The notes: generated from the letters alone by a model not told the origin. A stretch of 46,012 nt of DNA from Armatimonadota bacterium (GCA_023392285.1 JAEVZK010000041.1:1-46012), one strand, 5' to 3'; positions 8,877-18,301 are shown, numbered from the stretch's first letter. A program made the numbers and translations.

Positions 8877-10396
8877 TAATACGCCTTCGCGAAGACGACC
8901 CGCTGCTTGCTCTCTCGGCCGGTCAAAATGCACTTGCCCGGTTTGATGTCGTCCATCGAAAGCGGCTCGATTGGAATGCACCGGATCGTCGCTTTGGTCT
9001 TCTCCGAAATCGCCTTCTCCGTTTCTGCGGTTCCATCCCAGTGGGCGAGCACGAACCCTGGCCCACCCTCGCCTTCAAATAACTTCTCGAATTCTTCCCA
9101 AGTGTCGACGCGATAGGTGTGATCCTCGCGAAATTTCAGCGCCTTTTGATATAGGTCATGCTGAATATCTGCGAGCTCCCCGCAAATCAGCGGGCAGGTG
9201 TTGTCCGCAGCCAAAGGCAGCGTTGCCTTCTCCGTGGAATCTCGACGAGCAACGATACATTGGCCAGCTTCTAGATCTCGTGGCCCGATTTCAACGCGGA
9301 TACACGCCCCATGTAGCTCCCAATCGTTGAACTTAAATCCGGGCGATTCCTTTTCGCGCTTATCGACTTTAACTCGGACCGGCGCACCATGGTAGCTGCA
9401 ACTCCTAAGTCGTGCGGCCAGATCGTCTGCTGCAGCAAATGTCTTTTCGCGTGTCGCCTCATCCTTACCCATCGGGATAATTGCTACTTGTACAGGCGCG
9501 AGCTTGGGAGGGCAGACAAAGCCTTTGTCATCGGAGTGCGCCATGATGAGAGCACCGATAAGTCGAGTGGAAACGCCCCAACTTGTTGCATAGACGAACT
9601 CGCGCTTCCCTTCCTTACTTTGGAAGGTCACGTCGAAGGCTTTGGCGAAGTTCTGGCCAAGATGATGCGAGGTTCCCGCTTGAATGCATCGCTTATCCTG
9701 AGTGAGGGCCTCGATGCAGTAGGTGTGATCGGCACCGGCAAACTTTTCATTTTCAGTTTTAAGTCCAGAGAGGACCGGGACGGCCATCCATTCTTCGGCA
9801 AATCGCCGATAGATCTCCAGGATCGTCAAGGCTTCGTCCTCTGCTTCATCAAAGGTCGCATGCGCCGTGTGGCCCTCCTGCCAGAGAAACTCTGCGGTCC
9901 GCAAAAACAGCCTCGTGCGCATCTCCCACCGAACGACGTTCGCCCACTGATTGATCAACAGAGGCAAATCCCTGTAGCTCTGGATCCACTTCTTGTACAC
10001 GTTCCAGATCACGGTTTCGCTGGTGGGACGCACAATGAGCTCTTCTTCCAACTTGGCATCCGGATCGGGCATCAACCCTTTACCATCCGGCTTCGCCTTG
10101 AGCCGATGGTGAGTGACCACTGCGCACTCTTTGGCAAAGCCCTCCACGTGCTCAGCTTCTTTCTCAAAAAAGGACTTGGGAATGAACAGAGGGAAGTAGG
10201 CGTTTTGATGGCCGGTCGCCTTGAACATGTCGTCCAAGGCACGCTGCATGTTCTCCCAGAGAGCATAGCCGTGAGGCTTGATGACCATGCAGCCTCTCAC
10301 TGAGGAGTGATCGGCCAAGTCGGCCTTCACCACTAGATCGTTATACCAATCGCTATAATCCTTCTCCCGAGGAGTAATTCCCAAGTTGCTGCTCAT
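8876..10396 (-). CDS. proS: Prolyl-tRNA synthetase, archaeal/eukaryal-type
   Basis: Cytoplasmic class II aminoacyl-tRNA synthetase charging tRNA-Pro. The 506 aa protein lacks the large editing insertion of the E. coli type and shows the shorter ProS layout shared with archaea, eukaryotes and some bacteria. Landmarks are ITPREKDYSDWYNDLV at the N-terminus, GCMVIKPHGYALWENMQ, motif 2 (RPTSETVIWNVYKKW; WRWEMRTR-like RLFLRTAEFLWQEGHTAH), motif 3-like GVSTRLIGALIMAHSD, and a C-terminal zinc-type or anticodon-associated domain ending in VVFAKAY. The final Tyr is typical of this type. It lies 71 bases downstream of the RND operon on the same strand and may share readthrough transcription. Confidence 0.96.
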   Translation of the reverse strand: MSSNLGITPREKDYSDWYNDLVVKADLADHSSVRGCMVIKPHGYALWENMQRALDDMFKATGHQNAYFPLFIPKSFFEKEAEHVEGFAKECAVVTHHRLKAKPDGKGLMPDPDAKLEEELIVRPTSETVIWNVYKKWIQSYRDLPLLINQWANVVRWEMRTRLFLRTAEFLWQEGHTAHATFDEAEDEALTILEIYRRFAEEWMAVPVLSGLKTENEKFAGADHTYCIEALTQDKRCIQAGTSHHLGQNFAKAFDVTFQSKEGKREFVYATSWGVSTRLIGALIMAHSDDKGFVCPPKLAPVQVAIIPMGKDEATREKTFAAADDLAARLRSCSYHGAPVRVKVDKREKESPGFKFNDWELHGACIRVEIGPRDLEAGQCIVARRDSTEKATLPLAADNTCPLICGELADIQHDLYQKALKFREDHTYRVDTWEEFEKLFEGEGGPGFVLAHWDGTAETEKAISEKTKATIRCIPIEPLSMDDIKPGKCILTGRESKQRVVFAKAY

Positions 10397-10467
10397 GAAC
10401 TACCTAGTTTGGCAGAAGTGGCAATGGTGGGATGAGCAAGACGGCGCCGACCGCCCTGCTCAAGCTG

Positions 10468-13400
10468 TTACTCGCCGCCCAAAGGCTGCGGCAGTCCAGG
10501 TCCACCCGACTTGGGACTTTCGTATTCGGAGACCGATGCCGGGGGCGTGTCGTCATCTCCGCCGCGGTTGCGGCGTCCCATCCAATCTCCGATCGCCAAT
10601 GAAATATCATCGAAGATCGTGTAGGAGCATGGAATCACGAACAGAGTAAGCAGGGTCGAAAGTGTCATGCCACCGATGATGATGATTCCGATCGTCTCTC
10701 GAAACTCAGAACCGCGACCGATCGCAAGAGCGACGGGCAGCATGCCCAAAATCAGCGCGAGGGTCGTCATCAAGATCGGCCGGAGCCTTGTCGGTCCGGA
10801 TTCTACAAGAGCATCGTGCCGGGTACGGCCACGTGATCTCAGCGTGTTCGCATAGTCGACCAACAGGATCGCGTTCTTTCCAACGAGTCCCGTCAAAGTG
10901 ACAACCCCGATAAACCCAACCAAGTTGAAGTCCTTGTTCGTGATAATCAGCGCGAGGAGAGCGCCGGTTAAAGCCTGTGGCTGTGCGATCTGGATAATGA
11001 ACGGGTAGAGCAGGTTGTCGTACAACGACGCCAGCAGCATGTAAACAAGCAGCAGGCCAAGCAAGTAGGCGCTGCCCATGTAACCCTGTTCACGAGCCTG
11101 AGCGTCAGCTTGGCCGAGCGGTCGAATGGTAACTCCTTCGGGGATGAGGTTATTGTCCTTAATCCACTGGTCGACTTGGGCCTGAACAGTGCCTGGCGCA
11201 TAGCCGGGGAGAAGGTCTGCCGTGACTCGAATTTCTTCCAGTCGATTTCGGCGCTCGATCTTGTCGAAGGCAATCGCTGGCTTCAGTGTGGTCAGGTCTC
11301 CCACCGTGATGGGATTGCCCTGCTTGAACACCACCGGAACCTTCTGAATTGTGCTCAGATCGTTGCGGTCGTTCAAGTTAAGCATGACTCGAATGTCGTA
11401 CTCATCTCCATGCGAGCGCAGCTTGGCGTCGTTGTTGCCGGTGTACAGCGTCCGCAGTGCGGCCGCGAGGTCGGCAAGAGAGACATTCGCGTCTGCCATC
11501 TTGCGTCGATCGGGAATGAGCTGCAGTTCCGGCTTTCCTTCTTTCGAGCTAATGTCGGCATTGATAATGCCTGGAATCACACCCGTGGCAAGTCCGTCCC
11601 GGATCTTTTTAGCCGTAGCAGCCAACAGCGTGTGATCGTTCGATCCCAAACCTAATTGGATAGGCGAACCGAAGCCAACCGCGTCTCCAGAAGAGACTTT
11701 GATCGAAGCCCCGGGCACACGTCCAATTTCCTGCAACATGCGCGAGGACACAGTGTTCGCTCCAGCCCATCGCAGCCTCTCGCCGGGTGGCTCATGAAAC
11801 AGCTTGCCGAAGAACTCCTTCACCTTGTCGAGGAAAGCTCCCCGCTCGTAGAGAGTCGCCGTTATCTGAGCATAGTTCGAGCCGCTTGTGCCGCCGCCGC
11901 CAAAACCTCCTGCTTGACTTCCGACCTGCGACGTAACGTACTTGACTTCGCGATCACGCATGGCGATGTCTTCGACGTAGCTGACCACCTTCTGGGTTTG
12001 CGCCAAGTTCGAGCCCGGAGGCAACTCGATGTTGATCCCGATCGAAGGAGCATCCGTGGTAGGCAGGAACGATCCCTTAAAGACCGCTTCCTTCTTCCAT
12101 TGGGCAAATTCAAATCCGACGAAGGCAACCGCTGGGAAAATCAATCCAAACAAGAACGCATTCAGGATAATGCGGGATCGCACCTTTCGCATCCCCAGGT
12201 TGGCGAAGAATCCAACGATTCCAAGCAACACGAGGCTCACGAAGAACGAGAAAATTAACTTGACCGGCAACGGCAACGGCATCGGAGCCGCAAGAAGGGC
12301 GACGAACACGACTGCGGTCAATCCGAGATAAATCTTCGATCTCGACTTGTCTGCGAAAGCCTTCTTCAAGAATTGGAATCCGAATACAGAAAATCCGACG
12401 ACTACCGCAACGACAATTAGCGGCTGCGCGAAGCCGAGCGCCATTCCAAGTTTCGGCATGAACGATGCGGCTATGAAGACGATGACCGCTGGCAATGCCA
12501 AGTTGCCCAGAATAAACACAAACCACCGATGCTTCAATGCCCATTCCAAGCCCCGGCGGTATCGGTTTTCCAGATTTGAGAACCTATGTTCGAACCAGCG
12601 GGCAAAGCGTCCGGTCGGATGCTCCATATCCTCTCCGCGGCGATACCAGCGAGAGGCCAGCATTGGGGTTAGAGTAAAGGAGACGAATAGAGAAAACAGC
12701 GTCGCCATGACGAATCCCAGGGCGAGTGGCTTGAAGAATTGTCCAACGATTCCGCCCATGAAGGCGATCGGCATGAACACGACGACGTCGGCCAAGGTGA
12801 TGGCAATGGCGGCGAGGCCAATCTCCGATCGTCCGTTGATCGCAGCGTCTCGCGGATCTTCGCCCGCCTTGAGGTGTCGGTATATGTTCTCGATGACAAC
12901 AATCGCGTCGTCGACCAACACACCTACGGCCAGAGACAGCGATAGCATCGACATGTTGTTGATCGTAAATCCGAACAGCTTCATCGCCACGAACGAAGCG
13001 AAGATACAGGTCGGAATCGCCAGCGCGACGATCAGCATGCCGCGGAAGTTGTGAAGGAAGAGATAGACGATCGCCGCGACAAGAATAATGCCAAAGATTA
13101 GGGCAAACTGAAGGTCGGCTAGGGATTCCGTGATCTGCTTAGCGGCCTCCAGCGTTTTCACGAACGTGATGCCTTGATCCTTATACTGCTTCTGGATTTC
13201 TTCGATCACCTTATCAGCGGCCTGCGTGATTTCGACCGCATTGCCATCGCGCGTTTTTTGAATCGCGATGGTGATGTTGTCCTTTCCATTCAGCCGCGAG
13301 TACTGCGTCCTTTCAACAACCGCGTCGGTGACGTCGGCGACGTCGGACAAGCGAACCGAACGAGTCACTCCAGGGCCGTTTCCAGTCTGGCTTGTAACTG

Positions 13401-14136
13401 GGAACACGAGATCACGAATCTGCTTCGCGTCAGTAAACTGTGCAGGAACTCGAACCGAATACTCTTGAGTATCCGTGACGATTCGTCCCACCGGGATATT
13501 GCCATTCGCGTTGGCGATCGCCCGCTGAACGTCGTTGATCCCAAGTCCATAGGACATGAGCTTGTCCCGTTTTACTTGGACTTGGATTTCGCGGACATCT
13601 CCACCGAGCACATCTGCCGAAGCAACGCCAGAAATCTGCCCAAATTTGTCGATCAACTGCTTGTCGATCAAATCGCGCAATTCCCGGCTCGACAATACCG
13701 AGCTGTTCACGGCGATGTAGAGAACGGGCTGCGAGCTCGTGTCGTTCTTGCTGACGGTGGGCTTCAGCGCATCCTTCGGCAAGCCGTTTGCGACCGAATC
13801 GATTTTCGAGCGAACGTCACTAAGAGCGACGTCGATATCTGTTCCCAGTTCGAAGTTGATGACAACTAACGAAAGGCCCTCACGAGAGGTGCTCGTGATT
13901 TCGCGGATGCCGTTTACACCCGAAACCGCGCTCTCAACAGGCCGAGAAATTAGGTTGTTGATTTCTTCCGGACCAGCCCCTGGGTAGGAGGTGACCACCG
14001 TCACGACGCCGAAGCTGACATCTGGATTCAGCTCCTTGCGCATGCTGTTGTAGGAAATCCAGCCCATGATGATCGCGCTCAGCATCAGCATGAGCACGAA
14101 CACTGGTCTCGCGATGGCGGTGCGTGTTAAACCCAT
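10468..14136 (-). CDS. RND efflux pump, HAE1/AcrB-type, with central membrane insertion
   Basis: Inner-membrane proton-driven pump of a tripartite efflux system. The N-terminus (LTRTAIARPVFVLMLMLSAI) and SYPGAGPEEINNLISRPVE are typical of AcrB/MexB-like proteins. The proton-relay Asp pair is present (LVDDAIVVIEN, Asp409-Asp410), as is the helix-10 lysine (GLVGKNAILLVDYAN, Lys1087). At 1222 aa it is about 170 aa longer than usual. Between helix 7 (starting near residue 539) and the periplasmic FLPTTDAP segment (residue 690) there are about 150 residues where about 30 are expected. These contain roughly four additional hydrophobic helices. The adaptor gene lies 2 bases upstream. The substrate is unknown; drugs or solvents are typical for the family. 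Confidence 0.94.
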   Translation of the reverse strand: MGLTRTAIARPVFVLMLMLSAIIMGWISYNSMRKELNPDVSFGVVTVVTSYPGAGPEEINNLISRPVESAVSGVNGIREITSTSREGLSLVVINFELGTDIDVALSDVRSKIDSVANGLPKDALKPTVSKNDTSSQPVLYIAVNSSVLSSRELRDLIDKQLIDKFGQISGVASADVLGGDVREIQVQVKRDKLMSYGLGINDVQRAIANANGNIPVGRIVTDTQEYSVRVPAQFTDAKQIRDLVFPVTSQTGNGPGVTRSVRLSDVADVTDAVVERTQYSRLNGKDNITIAIQKTRDGNAVEITQAADKVIEEIQKQYKDQGITFVKTLEAAKQITESLADLQFALIFGIILVAAIVYLFLHNFRGMLIVALAIPTCIFASFVAMKLFGFTINNMSMLSLSLAVGVLVDDAIVVIENIYRHLKAGEDPRDAAINGRSEIGLAAIAITLADVVVFMPIAFMGGIVGQFFKPLALGFVMATLFSLFVSFTLTPMLASRWYRRGEDMEHPTGRFARWFEHRFSNLENRYRRGLEWALKHRWFVFILGNLALPAVIVFIAASFMPKLGMALGFAQPLIVVAVVVGFSVFGFQFLKKAFADKSRSKIYLGLTAVVFVALLAAPMPLPLPVKLIFSFFVSLVLLGIVGFFANLGMRKVRSRIILNAFLFGLIFPAVAFVGFEFAQWKKEAVFKGSFLPTTDAPSIGINIELPPGSNLAQTQKVVSYVEDIAMRDREVKYVTSQVGSQAGGFGGGGTSGSNYAQITATLYERGAFLDKVKEFFGKLFHEPPGERLRWAGANTVSSRMLQEIGRVPGASIKVSSGDAVGFGSPIQLGLGSNDHTLLAATAKKIRDGLATGVIPGIINADISSKEGKPELQLIPDRRKMADANVSLADLAAALRTLYTGNNDAKLRSHGDEYDIRVMLNLNDRNDLSTIQKVPVVFKQGNPITVGDLTTLKPAIAFDKIERRNRLEEIRVTADLLPGYAPGTVQAQVDQWIKDNNLIPEGVTIRPLGQADAQAREQGYMGSAYLLGLLLVYMLLASLYDNLLYPFIIQIAQPQALTGALLALIITNKDFNLVGFIGVVTLTGLVGKNAILLVDYANTLRSRGRTRHDALVESGPTRLRPILMTTLALILGMLPVALAIGRGSEFRETIGIIIIGGMTLSTLLTLFVIPCSYTIFDDISLAIGDWMGRRNRGGDDDTPPASVSEYESPKSGGPGLPQPLGGE

Positions 14137-14138
14137 TT

Positions 14139-15626
14139 CTAACTTCCTTTTGTCGTGCTTTGTGCGACTGGTGCGCCTTTGCCGTCATCAATTCGGACCT
14201 TGCTCTTGGGATTCAAACCCACCTGACCCTTCACGACCAACTTCTCGCCCGGCGACAAGCCAGAGATCACTTGCACTTCGTCGTTCTTTCGAAGACCGGT
14301 TTGAATCGGCAGGAACTTAACGGAGTCCGAGCCGTTCATCACCCAGACGCCTTGCTGCTCCTGAAAACTCGTGATGGCGCTTGAGGGCACAACCACCGCA
14401 TTTGGATATACGGCAAGGGTGATGACGCCCGTGGCAAACATGCCGGGCTTCAGCTCCGACGTCGCCGAGTCAATGCTGATTCGCACTCGAAACAGGCGGC
14501 CTACGTCCGTCCCTTGAGGATTGATTCCCGCTACGTGACCCGAGAAGGTGCGAGAGCCCAGGGCAGAAACCTTGATGCTGACGCTTTTTCCGACAGAAAC
14601 TTTGGTGATTTCGCTCTCTGGCACTTCACCTTCGAAATAATTGCCGCCCACACCCACGATCGTGGCGACGGTGGTGCCAGGTCCGACGATCTGGCCCACT
14701 TGCGCTGGCTTACCGCTGATTCTGCCAGCAAACGGCGCCTTAATCTGTGAGTCGCTAATCGCCTGTTGAGCTACGTCCACCTGAGCCCGAGCAGACTGGA
14801 CCGCAGCTTGGGCCGAGCGCACCTGGTCTTGCAGCAGGACATCCAAATCCTGCTGCGCCTTGGCTTGCCGAACCGCTTCTTGGGCGGTTTCAACTCCCTG
14901 TTGGGCCACCTGGATGTCTTCTGGACGGGCCCCATTTTGCTGAATCGCCTGGGCCTGCAACGCAGAATTATATTGGCTTAGCGCAGCCGCATAGGCATTC
15001 TGCGCCTGATCCAGTTGGGCCCTTGGAATCGCCCCTTCATCCGCAAGAGTCTGCTTCCGCTCCAGATCCTTCTGCGCAGTATCCAGATTGGCTTTAGCCG
15101 CCTTCACCTGCGCTTGAGTCTGCAGCCGCTCCTCTGAGCGCGCTCCCGCTTTCACCTTCGCGAGATTAGCCTGCGCTGACTTGAGCTGGGATTGCGCGGA
15201 ACGCACGGCCGCCGCGCTCTTCGAAGGGCCGATTCGTGCGTTTGCAGTTGCTTGGGCCAGTTGTGAGTTTGCGCTGGACAGCCCTGCAAGAGCTTGTCTC
15301 AGTTGGGCATTTTGCGTCGAGGTGTCCTGAGAAGCGATTAACTGGCCCGCAGACACCGAATCCCCGTCCCGCACGTAAACCGCAACCAATTTGCCGGAGG
15401 CTTTTGCGCCAATCTGAGTTTGAAGCCCGGTTGTGACTTCTCCGGTGATCTCCAATGTATCGGTCAGCGTTTCTGGCTTGACGTCCTTCACCGATACAAC
15501 CACGGTAGGGTCGCTCACCAGCTTTTGGGTTGCCTTTGCCTGCTCCTGAGCGGCGCGATCCACGCAACCCGAGACAAACATCGTAGCAGTAATTGCTACT
15601 AATACAAAAGATGTGGTTCGAATCAA
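14139..15626 (-). CDS. RND efflux periplasmic adaptor (membrane fusion) lipoprotein
   Basis: The adaptor links the RND pump to TolC across the periplasm. The N-terminus ends in a lipobox (FVSGC, Cys21), so it is probably lipid-anchored. A lipoyl-like half (VTTGLQTQIGAKASGKLVAV; QIKAPFAGRISGK) brackets a long alpha-helical hairpin at about residues 95-270, rich in Ala, Gln and Lys. Beta-barrel and membrane-proximal domains follow (GNYFEGEVPESEITKVSVG; VVPSSAITSFQEQQGVWV). At 495 aa it is about 100 aa longer than AcrA, mainly from the extended hairpin, suggesting a tall adaptor. Its start overlaps the TolC gene by 4 bases and the pump gene follows after 2 bases. Confidence 0.94.
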   Translation of the reverse strand: MIRTTSFVLVAITATMFVSGCVDRAAQEQAKATQKLVSDPTVVVSVKDVKPETLTDTLEITGEVTTGLQTQIGAKASGKLVAVYVRDGDSVSAGQLIASQDTSTQNAQLRQALAGLSSANSQLAQATANARIGPSKSAAAVRSAQSQLKSAQANLAKVKAGARSEERLQTQAQVKAAKANLDTAQKDLERKQTLADEGAIPRAQLDQAQNAYAAALSQYNSALQAQAIQQNGARPEDIQVAQQGVETAQEAVRQAKAQQDLDVLLQDQVRSAQAAVQSARAQVDVAQQAISDSQIKAPFAGRISGKPAQVGQIVGPGTTVATIVGVGGNYFEGEVPESEITKVSVGKSVSIKVSALGSRTFSGHVAGINPQGTDVGRLFRVRISIDSATSELKPGMFATGVITLAVYPNAVVVPSSAITSFQEQQGVWVMNGSDSVKFLPIQTGLRKNDEVQVISGLSPGEKLVVKGQVGLNPKSKVRIDDGKGAPVAQSTTKGS

Positions 15627-16951
15627 GAATTTTTTTCCTTTTTAAGAGGCATTGTCGGAGGAACCGGAGGGTTCGTCGGCTGCGCAGAAACGTCGTCGGT
15701 CCCGAGCGCCCGCTGAAGCTGGGAAAATGCAGTGAGATAATCGTATCGAGCAGAAACTTGTCCGGTTCGAGCTTGAGTGAGGGATGTCTCCGCATCAGTA
15801 ACCTGAAGCAAAATCCCTTCACCGGCTTGAAATCGAAGTTGAGCCAATCGAAGGTTTTCTTCGGCAACCGTGACTTGAGTGTTCGCTACCTCGAGGCGTT
15901 GAGCCGCATCGTTCAAGTTGACTAAGGCTTGCCTTACTTCTTGGGAGATTGACTCAAGCAGCTGGGCGTATTGGATCGATGCCTGAATTTCATCCTGGCG
16001 CGCCTCTTCCGTGCGAGCTCGAGTAATCCCCGAATCAAAAATCGGCCAGCCAAGGGAGAGCGTCGCGCTCGCCGAATAGGGCGTCTGTCCCTGATTGAGA
16101 TTTCGCGTATATCCCACCGACAAGTTTAACGAAGGCTTCAGTCCAGCCGCCTCGATCTTCCTGAAATCCGCCAGCGCGCTCCGCGTATAAAGCAGCGATT
16201 TCGCTTCCGGCCGATTGCTTTGCGCCAGTTGGCGAAGTCTGGTTTCGTCATCTGGTTGCTTCGGAAGTTCGGTCACGTCGACCAGTTCCACTTCGGTTTC
16301 GATCGGCCGTGCGAGCGTGGCGTTGAAAACTGCTTTCGCGATGTCCAAGGAATTTTGAGCCGAGATTAGATCGGCTTTTGATTGCTGAACCTGCGCTTGG
16401 GCACGGAGTACGTCAACCCGCGCGGATAGTCCCTGCGCCTCAAGCTTGGTCACGTTGTCCAGATTGGCTTGAGCATCGGTGACCGCCTGCTGTTGGACAA
16501 CCACCAGCTTTTCGCTTCTCAAAACATTAAAGAAGGCTTGTCGAGCCTGTAGCTTGATGTCGTTCCCCGAAGCCGCAAAATTCTCCCGTGCCGCATTCAG
16601 GTTCTCTCGAGCGGCGTGAACCGCGTTGCTCAGTCTGCTACTGATATCGATGGGCAGCGTGGCTGTAATGCCGGCTTGTTTACTGTCAATTGGGGAGACC
16701 ACGACGGTGCCTCCGCTACCATTCGGTACGGATGTTCCTCGATCAAAACGCGTATACGAGGCGTTTAAATCAACTTGGGGACCGAGCCGACCGCGGGCTT
16801 CGGCCACCGCTGCCGCATTCCTTGCCACACGAGTTTGCGATATCTGGACAGAAAACGCGTTTTGCTCAGCGATCCGAACCGCCTCATCAACCGTGAGCGG
16901 TCCGCTCTGGTTCGACATGCCAAACATTGCCAATGCTAGCCAAAATCCCAT
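15623..16951 (-). CDS. TolC family outer-membrane efflux protein
   Basis: Outer-membrane channel of the same tripartite pump. The 442 aa protein has the internal duplication of TolC: two long helical repeats with the family patterns (LTVDEAVRIAEQNAFSVQ at the N-terminus; AAGLKPSLNLSVGYTRNLNQ; ARLNLAQLRF-like NLRLAQLRFQAGEGILLQV; DAETSLTQARTGQVSARYDYLTA). A short N-terminal hydrophobic segment (GFWLALAMFGM) would serve as a signal sequence, although it is weak. The ATG overlaps the AbrB-type regulator stop (TAATG), and the stop overlaps the adaptor start by 4 bases. All members are therefore translated from one message. Confidence 0.93.
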   Translation of the reverse strand: MGFWLALAMFGMSNQSGPLTVDEAVRIAEQNAFSVQISQTRVARNAAAVAEARGRLGPQVDLNASYTRFDRGTSVPNGSGGTVVVSPIDSKQAGITATLPIDISSRLSNAVHAARENLNAARENFAASGNDIKLQARQAFFNVLRSEKLVVVQQQAVTDAQANLDNVTKLEAQGLSARVDVLRAQAQVQQSKADLISAQNSLDIAKAVFNATLARPIETEVELVDVTELPKQPDDETRLRQLAQSNRPEAKSLLYTRSALADFRKIEAAGLKPSLNLSVGYTRNLNQGQTPYSASATLSLGWPIFDSGITRARTEEARQDEIQASIQYAQLLESISQEVRQALVNLNDAAQRLEVANTQVTVAEENLRLAQLRFQAGEGILLQVTDAETSLTQARTGQVSARYDYLTAFSQLQRALGTDDVSAQPTNPPVPPTMPLKKEKNS

Positions 16952-17220
16952 TACTGCGCCTCTCCCTGCTCCGATGCTCTGTTCAGCATGTTATTAAATT
17001 CGTCCAAGAATTCCCTTGCTTCGTCGATCTTGAAAACCATCAATCCGTGGTGAGCTGGGTGCTTCATGATCAGCAGTTTGTCTCCCTGTTGAATGCTCAT
17101 CTGGGTGCGCGCTTCCGCGGGGATTACGATCTGTCCCCGTTCTCCTACGGTCACTGACCCATAGAAGCATTCTTCAAAAAAGCCTGCCTTCATCGATTTC
17201 TTGGAATTCATACTTTTCAT
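16951..17220 (-). CDS. SpoVT/AbrB-type DNA-binding regulator at head of efflux operon
   Basis: A small (89 aa) swapped-hairpin AbrB-type protein. The core VTVGERGQIVIPAEARTQ followed by MSIQQGDKLLIM is the AbrB/MazE DNA-binding fold, and a helical tail (DEAREFLDEFNNMLNRA) follows. The frame is open up to 17346, but I place the start at the ATG at 17220; an ATG at 17211 is equally possible, and neither has a strong ribosome site. It is the first gene of the regulator-TolC-adaptor-RND operon, so autoregulation of efflux is plausible. It could instead be an antitoxin-like orphan, but no toxin gene is adjacent. Confidence 0.85.
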   Translation of the reverse strand: MKSMNSKKSMKAGFFEECFYGSVTVGERGQIVIPAEARTQMSIQQGDKLLIMKHPAHHGLMVFKIDEAREFLDEFNNMLNRASEQGEAQ

Positions 17221-17230
17221 ACGAATACTA

Positions 17231-17247
17231 CCGCAAGGCTTTTGCGG
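17231..17247. promoter_or_regulatory. Inverted repeat between efflux operon and DUF3187 gene
   Basis: CCGCAA (17231-17236) and TTGCGG (17242-17247) flank a 5-base centre in the 81-base divergent gap, just upstream of the AbrB-type gene. The position is right for an operator controlling one or both directions, for example by the AbrB-type protein itself. It is only a sequence pattern and could also be a leader hairpin. Confidence 0.4.
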
Positions 17248-17301
17248 ATCTCGCATTATTTGATCTAAAAGGCTCCCGAAGCTGAAAGGTATCGTAAATG
17301 A

Positions 17302-18297
17302 GTGCCTGTCACCTTCATCGCACCCCTCATTTTCGCAGTTATGCATCTTCAGGCACGGGGCGTAAGACCTACGACGCCGATAGACCTCGGACCGATCGAA
17401 ACCCGGAACGGTCGCGTTGTCTGCCTTCCCTTTCTAAGGTTCTCACCTTCGGCGGGATTTCTCACTGAGGGTCAGCAACAGTTCGACGCTTCGATTCAGA
17501 TCATCAACGATGTGCGGCGAAATCCGAAAGACTTGCAGCAGCCATCTACCTTGGAGGAGGACCAGGAGACCCAACGTCTGGCATTTCGCTATCGAAAGGG
17601 CTTGAAGGACGGCCTTGAAGCCTCGGTAGAAGTTCCACTTCTCTTCCGCAATGGCGGGTTCATGGATCCAATCATCAACTGGTACCACTTCGCAGTTCTC
17701 GGGCCGCAAAATCGCGTGCGCGATTTCCTTCCCTTCGGGCGCAGCTTCGTAAGAATTCCCGGAGTGGGGGATTTTGGATCGGCGGGTGGCATCGGTGACA
17801 TTACGCTAGCTCTCCGGAAGCAGGTGTCTCCTCGATTTTCGATTGGAGGAGCGCTCAAGCTGCCAACGGGTTCGGCAAGTGAACTGCTTGGAAGCGGGGC
17901 ATTCGATTTCGGAGTCAATGCCGAATATCAAACCATGATCGGCCGTAAATGGCAGCTGAATGCCTCCCTCGGAGCGGTGCTGCAAGGCAAGCCAACGGTT
18001 CTGAAGCAGGCTCGATCGCTTGTCGATCAGGAGAGCCTTGCGATTACCTATCGCAAGAACAGCCGAGATGCCTTCGTCGCACAATATCAGAACGAAGCGT
18101 CACCAACCGTCGTTGGCTGGGTGGGCAATGACGACCGCCATGTGATGCTCACCTTCGGCTATGAGCGGCGAATTTCCGATGATCAGCGCCTCGACTTTTA
18201 CTTTAGCGAGGATCATGATCTCCTTCCTGGTGCAAAGGAGTTGGTCAACATCGCTCCCGACTTCACCATCGGCATACGGTGGTCACGCAGATTCTAA
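17302..18297 (+). CDS. DUF3187 family protein, probably outer membrane
   Basis: A 331 aa protein starting at GTG, with AAAGGT upstream as a loose ribosome site. A short hydrophobic N-terminus (MPVTFIAPLIFAVMHLQARG) looks like a signal peptide. The remainder matches my memory of the DUF3187 family: an N-terminal RNGRVVCLPFLRFSP segment, repeated amphipathic strands, and the C-terminal hallmark DFYFSEDHDLLPGAKELVNIAPDFTIGIRW. Such proteins are thought to be outer-membrane barrels of unknown function. The gene is divergent from the efflux operon and is followed by a bidirectional terminator shared with rpmA. Confidence 0.75.
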   Translation: MPVTFIAPLIFAVMHLQARGVRPTTPIDLGPIETRNGRVVCLPFLRFSPSAGFLTEGQQQFDASIQIINDVRRNPKDLQQPSTLEEDQETQRLAFRYRKGLKDGLEASVEVPLLFRNGGFMDPIINWYHFAVLGPQNRVRDFLPFGRSFVRIPGVGDFGSAGGIGDITLALRKQVSPRFSIGGALKLPTGSASELLGSGAFDFGVNAEYQTMIGRKWQLNASLGAVLQGKPTVLKQARSLVDQESLAITYRKNSRDAFVAQYQNEASPTVVGWVGNDDRHVMLTFGYERRISDDQRLDFYFSEDHDLLPGAKELVNIAPDFTIGIRWSRRF

Positions 18298-18301
18298 GCA
18301 T

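Noticed and set aside
9389..10303. 304-residue open frame opposite proS
   Set aside because: Fully antisense to a certain prolyl-tRNA synthetase; no domain and no ribosome site.
15600..15640. GGTTCGAATC near 15617, resembling a tRNA T-loop
   Set aside because: It lies at the start of the adaptor lipoprotein gene, and no acceptor, D or anticodon stems can be formed around it.
16951..17346. AbrB-type protein as antitoxin of a toxin-antitoxin pair
   Set aside because: No small toxin-like gene is adjacent; the next gene is TolC, fused by a TAATG overlap, pointing to operon regulation.
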